Source: Cladorrhinum sp. PSN259
Lineage: Eukaryota; Ascomycota; Sordariomycetes; Sordariales; Podosporaceae
Length of the DNA: 64,000 bases
Direction of reading: 5' to 3'
Assembly: GCA_033725935.1 (NCBI GenBank)
Contig: MU867111.1
Location: forward strand, 210,078-274,077
The stretch's first letter is position 1, and each line of letters opens with the position of its first letter. Of this stretch, positions 1 through 11,226 are shown one piece after another. Below the pieces are notes generated by a model, which saw nothing but the letters and a program-made list of their open reading frames with translations, was not told the origin of the DNA and did not search any database. Made by a program: the position numbers and the translations under genes.

Positions 1-2321
1 TGATGCTGACCTCGGGCAGCACCGGCCACGCAAAGGCCGTGTGCCTCCGTCACGGCCAGGTCATCACAGCTCTGCTCGGCAAGGCCAGGTACCACCGGAC
101 CACGCACCACGACGTGTTCCTCAACTGGATCGGCATGGACCACGTCGCCAACCTCACCGAGATCCACCTGCACGCCATGATCCTGGGCGCCGACCAGGTC
201 CACGTCCACGCCGTCGACCTCCTCGCCCAGCCCATGACGTTCCTACGCCTGATCGGCAGACACCGCGCCAGCTACACGTTCGCGCCCAACTTCTTCCTGG
301 CCAGCGTCAAGAAGGCGCTGCAGGCGTTTATACCTTCCGAGGCCGAGCCGCTGCCCAATCTGTCGTCCCTGCGGGCGCTGATCTCGGGCGGTGAGGCCAA
401 CTCGACGGCGCTGGCGGTCGCATTCTCCGAGCTGCTCGCCAAGCTGGGCGCGCCGCGGCACTTCCTGCGGCCTGGCTTCGGCATGACCGAGACGTGCGCG
501 GGAAGCATCTACGGCACCAAGTGCCCGGAGTTTGACACGGCCCACGGGCGCGAGTTCACCTCGCTGGGCCGGTGCATCCCCTGCATGGCCATGCGCGTGA
601 GGCGCCCGGGCGAGTGGAACGCCCTCCCGCCGAACGAGGTGGGCGTCTTGGAGGTCAAGGGCGGGAACGTCTTCGGCGGCTACTTCAACAACCTCGAGGC
701 CACGGCATCGGCCTTCACCCCGGACGGCTGGTTCGTCACGGGCGATCTCGCCTTTATCGACGACGGCGGCAGCCTGCACCTGGTTGGGCGGGAGAAGGAG
801 ACCATCATCATCAATGGCGTCAAGTACTTTCCGCACGAGATTGAGGGCGCCATCGAGGACGCGGCGATCGCGGGCGTCACGCCCTCCTTCACGGCCGTGT
901 TTCCCCATCGGCCCAAGGACGCCGACTCGGAGACGCTCTGCGTTGTTTATCTGCCCGGCTACGAGCTAGACGACGCCGGCGCCCGCCTGCACGCCCGCAA
1001 CGCTATCCGCGATGTCGTCATGCGGCACTGCATGTCGCGGCCGTACCGGATCATCCCGCTCGAGCGTGCACTCCTGCCCAAAACGGCGCTCGGTAAGCTG
1101 TCGCGGAGCAAGCTGGGCAAAGCCTTTGAGAGCGGTGTCTACGACGAGGCGATCCGGCTGGACGAGGACCTGCTCAGGCGCACGCAGGGACCGGCGCCCG
1201 TGCCGCCGTCGACGCCCGACGAGCTGGCGCTGCGGGACATCTACGCCGAGGTGTTCGGCGTAGCGCCGGCAGAGATTGGCATTCACACCAACGTCTACAA
1301 CCTTGGCTGCAGCTCGGTCGAGATCTTCCGGCTCAAGTGGGCGATCCAGAGCCGGGGCTCGTTCCCGGACGCCATCCCCGTCACCACCATGCTGCGTAAC
1401 CCCACAATCGCGTCGCTGCTGGCCGCGCTCCAGCCTAAGCCGAGCACGGCGCCCGGCGATTACAACCCTGTAGTGGTGCTGCGCGACGGCGGGAGCAAGC
1501 CGCCGCTCTGGCTGGTGCACCCGGGTGTTGGCGAGGTGCTCGTGTTCCTCAACCTGGCGCGGCAAATTACGGACCGGCCCGTGTACGCTCTGCGGGCGCG
1601 CGGGTTCGACGGCGAGCCCTTCTTTGCGAGCATCGACGAGATGGCCGCTACGTACCTGGCCGCCATCAAGCGCACGCAGCCGCGCGGTCCGTACGCGCTC
1701 GCCGGCTACTCGTACGGCGGCACCGTGGCGTTCGAAATGGCCAAGGCGCTGCAGCGTGACAGCGGGGACGAGGTTCCCTTCCTCGCTGTCTTTGACCAGC
1801 CGCCGCATATCAAGCACCGCACGCGGCAGGGCGGGTGGGCGGGTGTGCTGCTGACGCTGACGCGCTTCTTTGACCTGCTGCCGGACGCGGCGACGGAGGC
1901 CGAGTTCGTCGCCGCCGTCGACATCGCGCTGGAAGGCGGCCTGGATGGCGACGAGCCGCGCGAGGACCTCGTCAACCTGCTGCTCGCCTTCATCTCGGCG
2001 GACCGGCTCGACGAGTTTGGGCTCGACAGACAGCGGCTGGCGAGGTGGACGAGCCTCGCGCTCAACTCGCACGTCATTGCGCGCGACTACGAGCCGACGG
2101 GGCGCACCCCGCTGCTCGAGGTCTTTTACGGCGAGCCCATCGCCGCCGTGGCCAAGTCCAAGAAGGAGTGGCTCGAGACCAAGCTGTCACGCTGGGCCGA
2201 AGTTGTCGACGACGTCCAGTTCCACGAGGTCCGCGGCCACCACTACACCCTCCTGGCGCCCGAGAATGTGGGTTCGTTTGCGCAGACCCTGATGGCACGG
2301 TTAAAGGCCCGGGGTCTTTGA
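1..2321 (+). CDS. NRPS-like enzyme, adenylation-thiolation-thioesterase (5' part missing)
   Basis: The frame is open from the left edge, so the true start and the front of the adenylation domain lie outside. Seen: adenylation core motif TSGSTGHAKAV at the very start, GMTE near residue 160, GREKETIIINGVKYFP near 265, and the late lysine-bearing LPKTALGKLSRSKL near 360. A thiolation domain follows (NLGCSSVEI, carrier serine near residue 437; Cys replaces the usual second Gly). A type I thioesterase then covers about 490-770, with nucleophile GYSYGG near 569 and a GHHYTL histidine near 745. There is no condensation domain. This A-T-TE order is that of atromentin, terrequinone and microperfuranone synthetases, which dimerise two aryl-alpha-keto acids on the TE. 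The substrate is inferred only, because half the adenylation domain is absent. No intron is needed. It is tail-to-tail with the laccase gene. Confidence 0.9.
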   Translation, partial: MLTSGSTGHAKAVCLRHGQVITALLGKARYHRTTHHDVFLNWIGMDHVANLTEIHLHAMILGADQVHVHAVDLLAQPMTFLRLIGRHRASYTFAPNFFLASVKKALQAFIPSEAEPLPNLSSLRALISGGEANSTALAVAFSELLAKLGAPRHFLRPGFGMTETCAGSIYGTKCPEFDTAHGREFTSLGRCIPCMAMRVRRPGEWNALPPNEVGVLEVKGGNVFGGYFNNLEATASAFTPDGWFVTGDLAFIDDGGSLHLVGREKETIIINGVKYFPHEIEGAIEDAAIAGVTPSFTAVFPHRPKDADSETLCVVYLPGYELDDAGARLHARNAIRDVVMRHCMSRPYRIIPLERALLPKTALGKLSRSKLGKAFESGVYDEAIRLDEDLLRRTQGPAPVPPSTPDELALRDIYAEVFGVAPAEIGIHTNVYNLGCSSVEIFRLKWAIQSRGSFPDAIPVTTMLRNPTIASLLAALQPKPSTAPGDYNPVVVLRDGGSKPPLWLVHPGVGEVLVFLNLARQITDRPVYALRARGFDGEPFFASIDEMAATYLAAIKRTQPRGPYALAGYSYGGTVAFEMAKALQRDSGDEVPFLAVFDQPPHIKHRTRQGGWAGVLLTLTRFFDLLPDAATEAEFVAAVDIALEGGLDGDEPREDLVNLLLAFISADRLDEFGLDRQRLARWTSLALNSHVIARDYEPTGRTPLLEVFYGEPIAAVAKSKKEWLETKLSRWAEVVDDVQFHEVRGHHYTLLAPENVGSFAQTLMARLKARGL

Positions 2322-2829
2322 GGTGGGGAGTTGGTCTAATGCGGTTCGGGCAAAGATACTTGTCAATTTATGGATGAACGGTTGTGTGGTAATTCTTATT
2401 CTTGGCCTTGTTTATTAGCGCGTGTGACTAGCGTTCCTGTTCTTCTTGGGTATTAGAATTAGTCGGTTTTAGATGTTTAACGAATGCGAAATGATACTTT
2501 AGACTTAATCAGTTCTCCCTGACCTCAGCAAAAAAAACTTGGAAATTGATCGCATGTTGATGCCGGTGTTGTAGAAATCTCTGGGCTCTGGACTGGGCTG
2601 GCATATCATAGAAACCAGAAGAAGCAGCAAGGTAGTCAATAATTTCCATGTATTGATGCCATGAGGTTGAAACAGTTCCTATGACAACAAAGAGGATATC
2701 AATTTCCATCTCCCAAATCCGCCCTCCAGAGACAATTCGGCCATTTTTGACTGCCGTTAAGCTTAATATAGCCTTTAGTCGAGACACAGTGCACGGCAGT
2801 AAATATGCCTGGCACTAATTGTCCGCCTT
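2322..2829. other. Convergent 3' intergenic region
   Basis: AT-richer spacer between the stop codons of the NRPS-like gene and the laccase gene. An open frame on the minus strand (2509-2787) begins at GTG, matches no family I know and sits where both 3' UTRs should be; not called. Confidence 0.5.
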
Positions 2830-5028
2830 TCAAACACGAGCCAGCGGCCCCTTGTAAGCTTTCCAGTCACGGCAAGTTCGATCGAGCGAATTAGGTATCT
2901 TCATCTTTGCAATGTCGTCGGGGCGTTCCTGGATGACACAAACAGGTTAGTCTCTGTCTTGACTCCGAGTTCCTCGCTAGAAAGGCCGACTCACCAGGAT
3001 ATTGACGTAGAGGCCAGCGCTGACATGCCACGCGAGATGGCAGTGGAGCGGCCACACGCCCGGGTTATCGGTAACAAAGTCGATGACTACGTAGCCCGGG
3101 CCGATGCTGCGGTCACCCGGCCGCAGGATGTGCGTGTCGCGCCGCATCGGGTTCTTCAGTTTGGCTACGCCGTCCCACTTACCGACGCCCTCGGCCACGA
3201 CCCAAAAGTCGTGCCCGTGCAGGTGCATCGGGTGCTGGCTGCGGTTCGTCATGCTGTAGTTGTTTATTATGATGCGTACCGAGCTGTTGCTGCCCACGTT
3301 GTACGTCATCTGCGCCGGGTCGGCAGCATATGCTGCGATGCCCCCATTCTCGAGCAGGAGGACGGGATTCCTGGGAGCAGGGGAAACTGGTAAGCAGATA
3401 AATTCCTGGAAGCAAAGGACAGGATACTCACGAAAAGTCGGCGTGGAAGGTCTTGTTGTTGACCCACCACAGCAGATTCCCCGTCTCGTTTGCTGCGAAC
3501 GTGATATTCAGAGTAATGGTCGTGGCCGGCTGGGCTGGCGGATCCATAGGGTACAGCGGCGTTGTCATACTGAGTGGCACCTAAGATGACGGTCAACCTC
3601 AACCCAAGTCGCGGGACAAAATCCCAGGTGTAGCGTTACCAACATTTCCGCAGTTTGTGTCGTCGTAACCTGTCGCGGTGGACTTGGGCAGGACCTTCGT
3701 ATCCGCCTTCTCATAGAAGATGGTCGCCTTGGCGTAGCCCTGCGAGCTGACTGCGCAGAGCGGGCTGACGTCGGACCGCATCCAGACGGCATCGGCCGGG
3801 TGGCCCGTGGCCTTGACTAAGACGTCAGTGCGCTGGCCGATGCCGACCGTTACGACGTCTGTCTCATACGGGACGACGGGAATAAAGTCGTGGGTGATGA
3901 CCTTCATCTTCATGCCGTCGATGGTGAACCGCTGCATGCCCTGGCTCCCGATGTTCAAGAGACGGAGACGGTACGTCTTTCCGCTCGTGAACCTGAAGAC
4001 GGAGTACTCTGAATTGCTTGAGCAGGTCCGGCTGAAGGCGGTGATGTTCGGATTCGAGCAGTCAAAAGGCATCCGCCCGTTGATCAGGTTGTTGTCGGAA
4101 TACGGCTGCGTCTTTGGTGCGGGCAGCCCGTCGACGCCCTTCTCGACGTCTTGGTAGGACGCATGGTACCAGTCGGTCTAGTCGAGTCTGGTTAGTTTGT
4201 CACCCGAGGGTGCTCAGTGTAAAGTATCCCGTGCACGGGATAGCACATACCAGAAACACGGGCCCGAGGTCCTCATCATAGTGGGCATCTGCGCTGTCTG
4301 GGTGTTGCGGCCTACATCCGGGTCGTCAGCATTCCAGCTCGTGACCTGCCGTGCTCGGGTCCGCCTTACCCGTTGATGACGATTGCGCCAAATGCGCCGG
4401 CAGAATACTGAGACTTGACATGAGAGTGCCAGAAGCTGGAGCCGAACTGATCGGCCTGAAACCTGTACGTGAACGACTTGCCCGGGGCGATGGGGCATTG
4501 CGTGGCCGACGGCACGCCGTCCATCCAGGGGCTCCCGAGCTGGCGGATCCCGTGCCAGTGGATGGCGGCGCCCTCTGGATCCCCTTGAATCTTGTTCACC
4601 AGAGTGACTTCGATCCAGTCGCCCCAGTTGGCGTGGATGGTCGGCCCCGGGAATTGGCCATTTACCAGAAGCATCGGCCGGGTGACGCCGTCTGGGGCTA
4701 GGTTGGTTCGCTCGATGGTGAAGGTGTAACGCCGTGTCACTCCGGTCTCGGGGATATCGTGAGGGTTGGCGTGATCTGCGGTCAGGTTTCCCCACGGACA
4801 ATCCCGCCCGCCGTTACCGTGACCCTTCTGCATGCGTCAACCACTGACACTGTAGGTTACATCCATCGTCTATAGCCACGAGCCATAGATAGAAACACTT
4901 ACGGGCTTAGTGATACATGTGGGGTACTTTGGTGCGCCGAACGTGCCCAGATCAGAGAGACTGGCGGCCACGTGGGTTATGCTGATTAGCGCTAGGGCTA
5001 TAATCTGGACGAATCTCTGTTGAGACAT
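2830..5028 (-). CDS. Secreted laccase / multicopper oxidase (ascomycete type)
   Basis: Seven exons fit one 600-residue frame: 5028-4903, 4827-4370, 4311-4251, 4177-3644, 3580-3432, 3370-2995, 2928-2830. One donor is weak (GTTGGT at 3643). The N-terminus is a signal peptide (MSQQRFVQIIALALISITHV). All four copper motifs are present: HWHG and HSH in the first cupredoxin domain, HPMHLHGH and HCHLAWHVSAGL in the third. The residue after the last motif's His-x-x-x-Gly is Leu, the T1 axial position, as in ascomycete laccases. The enzyme oxidises phenols with reduction of O2 to water outside the cell. Its neighbour, an aryl-type A-T-TE synthetase, suggests a role in coupling or pigment formation of that product, which is inference. 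It could instead serve lignin or melanin chemistry. Confidence 0.9.
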
Positions 5029-5758
5029 TCTGGCGCTGGAACAGTTGGAACCACTCGCCGGACTCGTCGAAACTAAGCTCGAATGAAAAACGAGAGACGA
5101 TCGCTGCCAGGGACAGCAAACATGTCGTCTCGGCGCATCATGACCATAACCCTATTTATTTACAATTCTTTCCTTGGATTCCCGCTAAGACGGTTCTAGG
5201 AGGGCACCCTTGCGCCCAGTCACCATTTTCTCTTCAGACTCACCGTCTGGTGTGGCTCAGTCAAGCCCTCTCCGTCAGCCCGTGTGCTTGAGTCGGATCA
5301 AAGCTGAGAATATCGGTCTCCGGCTTGTCCCACCGCGTGTGGTGTTTGGCAAACTGGCGTGTTGTAGGCGACTTTTGACCAATCCGAGCCTATTCCGGTG
5401 CGATGGAACCTGCCGAGGTTGCAGTTGTCCGAAAATACATCCCACAGCAATATGTGGTCCACAGGTCCCCGAAAGTAGGTTATATTGTTCAAATTTACAC
5501 TACCATTTCCGAGCCTAAGCCCTTTCCAGTTTGTGGGCTTTTATTGCCAAGGCTCGCAGCGTTAAGTGGTGAGTACTGCGCAGTAGTCTAATGGAAGCCG
5601 TGGCCCCTGCTCAGGCTGAGTTGGGCTTGGCATTTAGCGACTGAGACCCTCTAATTCCCACTGACTGAAGTCATACATACAGCGCGCGACCACCCATCTT
5701 CCCTCTGCGGCCGACTTGGTGACTTGGAGCGACACCACACTGCGTCTGCAAATCCACC
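5029..5758. promoter_or_regulatory. Divergent upstream region of laccase and hydrolase-like gene
   Basis: About 0.7 kb without a convincing gene. It must hold the laccase promoter (reading left) and whatever promoter the damaged hydrolase gene had (reading right). A TATA-like run, tatttatttaca, lies near 5152-5163, about 120 bp upstream of the laccase start. No specific regulator site is identified. Confidence 0.35.
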
Positions 5759-6708
5759 ATGACTTGGCTTCCGCCGGCTCGCTGCTGCACCCCGGCCTGG
5801 GCAGCCTCCACGAGGGCGAAGCCAAGGGCGAGATTCGGGACATTGGCAAGAATAAGCAGCCACCAAAGCCCTTGCGCTTCCCGGCATCGCAATGCGCACC
5901 TGGGCTCCAGTAGTGCCGACAGCCGTTGTCTGCTCGTTTGAAAGAGACACGTGCTGATAATAAGCTCGTCGCCGCAGCCTCGACTTACATCGCACTCATA
6001 CCCCCCGGACAAGTCGACCGAAAACGCCATCCTGATTCTGAGCGATGTCATTGGCCACAGGTTCATCAACGCCCAGCTGCTCGCTGACCAGTTCGTTTCT
6101 CATGGCTACCTGGTCATAATGCCGGACCTGTTCGAGGGCGACACAGTCCCGCTGAACAGGCCTGAGGGCTTCCGGATCATGGAGTGGCTAAAGAACCATC
6201 TCCCCCAGCACGTAGAGCCCATCGACGAGGTCATCCGCGAGATGCGCCAGAATCTCCGAGTCAAGCGCATTGGCGGCGTCGGCTACCGTTTTGGCGGCCG
6301 GTACGTCTGCCGCTACCTCAAGCCCGGCACCGGCAAGATTGACGTCGGCTACACGGCGCACTCCACCATGGTCGGCCCGGACGAGCTCGCCGGCGTGGCG
6401 GGCCCGCTGAGCATTGCTGCAGCTGGTGAGTGAATTCAGAGTCATTGCCGACAGCCTTGGCGGCCAACAAAGTGCTGACGTGGCGCTGCTCTCAACTAGT
6501 CAAAGACTTTGTATTTACGAACGAGAAGCGCCACGAGTCGGAGGAGATCCTGGCCAAGCTGGACGTTCCCTACCAGATCAATCTGTTCTCCGACGTTGAG
6601 CACGGCTTTGCCGTCCGCTGCGATCTCAACCAGTGCCGGCAAAACATTGCCAAGGAGGCTGCCTTCAACCAGGCGGTTCAGTGGTTTGACGCGTACCTAA
6701 AGGAGTAG
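5759..6708 (+). pseudogene. Dienelactone-hydrolase family gene, probably inactivated
   Basis: The body reads well as a dienelactone hydrolase: YPPDKSTENAILILSDVIGH, DLFEGD, GGRYVCRYL, and after an intron at 6426-6499, DFVFTNEKRHESEE and the catalytic-type VEHGF histidine, ending at 6708. Two defects are visible. The nucleophile elbow reads GYRFGG where the family has GYCFGG, one base change from TGT to CGT at about 6284-6300. The N-terminal family segment (a CC pair, then LHEGxxKGEIRDIG) is present at about 5780-5855, but its two halves are in different frames, and the joint to the body at about 5985 also needs a frame change. No single start gives an intact protein. An intact product would have hydrolysed an ester or lactone. 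Alternative: an active gene with unusual splicing and a non-catalytic product. Confidence 0.65.
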
Positions 6709-7354
6709 TCGAGCGGATTCTTGTTGATACATTGGAGGCCGGTTGTCAATCCATAAGAGCTCTTTCGGATCCAGAGGAATGCAAAATGGGTTTGACAGGC
6801 ACAAAGATAAGTCAAATGGGCATGAAAATAGGCACGAACAGGAGCTAAGCAGGCGTATATTTTCTATTGGCATTCCGGATATTATTTCTGGTAAACACAA
6901 TGCAGTAGATCTTGGAAACGTGTCGATAGTGCTGCCCAAGCATTTTTTAAGAACCGCCTAGTCTCCTAGTGTGTAGGGGCTTGATGGTGTCGTGGAAATA
7001 CCGCCTTGCTCCATGTTGTTGGTATGTAAATTTGGATTGCAGGTCCAGTTCAACGCAAAAGTATTGATTGCCGAATTCATGGTCACAAAATAGTTTGAGA
7101 GCAGCTTTTACTAAAAAGTTGTACTTAATTTAGCTTGTTGATGTTGTTTTAGCTTCCTGGTGGTGTGCCCCCCCGCCCCGATCTTAAACAGCTGTGCTCC
7201 GTCAACCAATTGAACCGGCTTACAGATTACCCCCAGCTTGCACATGCCTTTCGAAAAATTGATCCAGCTTTTCAAATGATGTAAAATGACTGCGTCCCTG
7301 TCAAAACTCATTCCTTAAACAACTTTGTGACCCCGAACCTCGTCAAATTCGACC
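6709..7354. other. Gene-free spacer
   Basis: About 650 bp, AT-richer than the flanks. It holds the 3' ends of the flanking genes. I see no gene, tRNA or repeat in it. Confidence 0.5.
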
Positions 7355-9624
7355 TCAGTGGGCGGCGCCGTTCTTCTCCTTCTCGTGATTCTTGTGCAAT
7401 TCTTCCCACGCGCTTTTCTTCATCACAACTTCCCCAACTGGACAGCCCTCGTTTTGAATTACCACCCATTCCCCGATACCCACCTCTTCCGGGGCACGCC
7501 GAACGCCACGGCCCCCGCCTCCCACGATTAGATTGCCTGGTCGATAGTCCTTATGCGTCTTCATCCGGCGCACCACGCTGCCATGTACTCTCGCGTCATG
7601 GGGAATGTCCCTAACCTCGCCACAGGGGAGAGGCCATCGGATCGGTTTCCAAGAGCCGTCTTCCTGCAAATCCATTCGACGGAAGGGCATATACTCCATA
7701 ACCTTCCAGGATAACACTTGGGACCAGGTGAGTCCTCCCCCGAACTTCAAAGAATCGTGTATGCGTGCTGTGTGCGCTGAGTGCATCATACGATGCCAAG
7801 AAGACTGAGCGGCCTCTTCGTCCTTCTTGTTGGAACTGAAAGGCTCATTGAGCGTTGGCGACTTCAGAGGCTGGGGAGAACTCATGCTGCTTGTCCGGAG
7901 CATGAGCTTGGGAGGGCTGAAACTGGCGTCTTGTTCCGGTGTAATGCTGTCTTGGCCTGCACCTTCGCACGACTGCTGATGATTTTCCGGCTCCTGGTCG
8001 ATACAGTGGAGAGCTTCGAGGCAGCCCATTTCTGTCATCTTGTCAACATCAAACTGGAGGCCAGCTTTGATGGCTTCGTGCACCATCCAAACCAGAGGCA
8101 CATGGCTGGCAGACTTGGAGTTCGGAAGCATCTCCCAGCCGCCCCCAATATCTGCGTGACCTCCCGCAAACCACACCTCGTCAATGTCCTGTTCATGCTC
8201 GTCTTCCGACTCTGCTACGGAGTCGTTGTCGGCATTCTCAAGATGCGGATGGGGCTCAATCGACACCTCGGACTTGCCATCATCATGGGTGCTTTGAGCC
8301 TTTGAACGATCCGACATTCTTGTCTGGCGCGATTGGTTGGAATGAGAGCGACGACGATACGGTTCAGGATCTGCTGGTACGGCCAAAGTGCCCCGCCTGC
8401 CTCGATCATCAGCAGCGCTGGGTCTTCCGGGAGCATGACCCGGCGTTGCCTTGCGACGATACTTCTCATGCATATCATGCAACTTCTGTTGGGCCGAGTT
8501 CCGCGGTTTGTGCTTTGACTTGTTGCTTTGGTAGATCAAGTCCTGGGATCCCAAGTTAGCATCGGGTCATCACTTGTCTTGGATGGGAGGTGGTACTTGT
8601 CGGAATTTGGCGCGCCTTTCATCAATGGCGACCGCATGACGAACCACCTTGGCACTCGTTCGAGCAGTATATGGGAACTTGCTACGTTCCATCCACGCCG
8701 TCTCGAACCGAGGAACACTGTTAACCGTGTCGAAGAGCCCCAGAAACCGAATTCTACGAACTGGTCGCGAAAAGGTCTCACGGAAGCCCTTCATGAAGCT
8801 ATACATCTCTTTCTTTTTCTTCTGTCCTTCCGGGGTGTGATCCCCTTGGCGGGCTTGCCAGCTAGAGAAGGCCTTCCACGCAAAAACAACCATCTCCTCG
8901 TTTCCATGCGAGAGGAGCCCGACATAATCGAGCATTTCGGCAAGGAACCGAGCAATGTACGCCCCACGAGAAAACCCAAAGATATAAATCTCATCACCGG
9001 GATTATAAAAGCGCATCAAGAAGCGATACCCTCCGACAACATGTTGATCGAAAGATGAGCCCACTGCCGAGTCCTTGGCTTTGAGATACCAACTCTTCAT
9101 CCGAGCCACAGCTCCTGTGTGGGTCAAACTGTTGGAGACGACATACGTACCGATGCCGGCTAGCATTCTGTCAGTTTTGTACGTCAATCATAACGGTGAC
9201 ACGCTACGTACGCTGGTAATAGTGGTCTGGCCACACAGTTAGCGACATCTGCCACATCAACAAGAGCACAAAGGAACCTACATTGGTTGGTAGCAGTGCG
9301 ATCAAGCATGCGGTAAATTTTCTGTCGCCAAACGTCAGCCCCAAGTTTCTATTTGGGATCGCCGAGTGTGTTTTTTCTCACGAGGATATTGCTATCGCTA
9401 TCGTCGCCATGGAACTTGTTTCCTGTTCCGTCAAAGCACAGCACAATCTTGCTTGGCTTTCGATGGCCAGCATTGGCGTCTCTTTCAGCACCCATTGTTG
9501 ATACAGGACGAGATGGAAGGTGAGTAGAGAAGAATTCTTGATGAGGATCAGATTCAGAATCCGAGTCTGCGCTGGGAACGCGGGGATCCCCCCTTCCGCC
9601 AGGCATGAGATGAGACTTGTACAT
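7355..9624 (-). CDS. DUF2235 domain protein (predicted alpha/beta-hydrolase fold)
   Basis: Five exons give a continuous 682-residue frame: 9624-9382, 9321-9282, 9226-9212 (a 15-nt micro-exon), 9159-8597, 8542-7355. Family hallmarks: IVLCFDGTGNKF near residue 60, YHYYQPGIGTYV restored only by the micro-exon, the nucleophile elbow IFGFSRGAY, the LFDTVNSVP strand, and EVWFAGGHADIGGGW. DUF2235 includes the Tle1 phospholipase effectors of bacteria, but fungal members are uncharacterised, so no substrate is claimed. The region after the hydrolase fold carries long acidic, Ser-rich and basic linkers. There is no signal peptide. A second in-frame ATG at 9606 is an alternative start. Confidence 0.85.
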
Positions 9625-11226
9625 TTCGCCAGAAATACTTTACAACATTCCAGTGCTGCAGCGCGGGTGGGTGGCACAGAGTGTTACACGAATCGGCGCT
9701 TCGGTAAACTATCGCAGTTTGCTCGGATCACGATCAACCCCGCGTGCATTTATCAGTTTTACTTGGAACCCAATGCCGTTTCTCCTTTTCCTCCTTCTCC
9801 AACTTTCTTCTGCACACTTCTGTCATTGTACCGAACTGCTAGCCTCATACGTCCTGGTATTGGAAAGTCTTTTTGCCAATACCAAGCTTGCAGCCCGCCG
9901 ATCTCTCACGACTGAGACTTTTGCGTCACCGAGTCTTGGGGAGAGTCTATGTGAATCTTGTCGGCCCTATTAGAACCGCAGGCGCGTGTGGGAGTCCCAC
10001 ATGAGAAGGATTGCGTTCATGTCGGCGGTCGGAGAGATATCGATTGGATGGAGTCGAGGTCCGCATACCCAAGATGCATGCTATGATCTCGCCAGCCTAT
10101 CACGGCTCGTGCGTATTATCGAACCGAACGCCACTTTGGTGTTCAGCTGCTTTGCGGTCTGCAAGGGAGCCAAACAAGGAATTAGTGGACCTCTGAACGG
10201 CGGCAACTGCGGGCATTCGGCATGGGTAGGTCAATCTGATTGGCGTGTGAGTGCCCCTTGAAAGGGCCAAGATTGACTCTAAATAATTCCCGCCCGGCCC
10301 GCGTCCTGATTTTCTTTCGGATGGCACACTGTGCCCGAGAGACGCGAGGATGCGCGAGTCGATTGCCTGTCGATCACAAGGGTCTTTGGATGCTACGCTA
10401 GGCGGCTGGTGTCGGTAGCGTCCTGATCTACACAATGGTTTAGGCCGCTGGATCCATAACCCACTGTCCATCCCGCCGGGACCCGGTGATCTGTTTGTTC
10501 GGATTGGCTTCACTTGCAGAGACCTGCATGCCGAGACGAGATGAGCCATTCAGCCATTGACCGCCGTGACCGCTCTCTGGTGAGTCTTGTCGGTCTGCAT
10601 TACAAATGAGCTTTCCAATTGTGCGGTTTGTCCGGCAATCCTGCACTGCAATTCGCTGGCAACCCCGACTCCAGCAAATGTGCATCATCTTGGCAGCGTG
10701 CTTTAGTGGATCGAGATTATGAATCTGAACTACACGGCGTGCGACGACATGTCCGTGCTTCCACTGAGTTCCCCAGCTCTGTGCCAGGCCAACCACTCAC
10801 TTTGGTATTAGCTTGGCCAGCGGATGTCTGCAGGATGGCGGGAGAGGCTGGTCTGATTTGCCAGGAGGTGAGACATCCCCACCTGGTGCGGGCTGTGGCT
10901 TTCCATGGCGACAGCCAGCCATTCGATCACTATAGACGGCGCGATATGTGACATGGGGGGGGGGGGGGGGGGGGGGGTTGATCGTGAGAGCACGACAGGC
11001 AAGGGTGATATCACACAGACCAGGAAAGACGTCCGATATGAACCCCGGGCATCTCCTCGGCTGCTGCCAGTGCTTTCTGAATTCGCATACCTGCAGCATT
11101 CCATTGCATTCTTCATATCATATTCCCTCTCAGATTTTGTCTGCAGCTGCGTAGAACAACACCAGGTGCCTATTGGCCTGATCCGATCTCCTTCTCTTTT
11201 CTTCCACATTCTGCTGCAAACACATC
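9625..11226. other. Gene-free divergent promoter region, 1.6 kb
   Basis: Lies between the DUF2235 start (reading left) and the Ppo start (reading right). No open frame here has fungal codon or domain support. It contains a 23-G homopolymer. The last 40 bp before the Ppo ATG are pyrimidine-rich (ctccttctcttttcttcc), a common feature of fungal core promoters. Confidence 0.5.
10955..10977. repeat. Homopolymer of 23 G
   Basis: An uninterrupted G run (C run on the other strand) about 250 bp upstream of the Ppo start. The length may be unreliable for technical reasons. Confidence 0.9.

Noticed and set aside
966..2072. Long antisense frame inside the NRPS-like gene
   Set aside because: A shadow of a GC-rich coding region; the plus strand has clear domains.
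2509..2787. Small minus-strand frame between NRPS-like and laccase genes
   Set aside because: Starts at GTG, has no family likeness and lies in the expected 3' UTRs.
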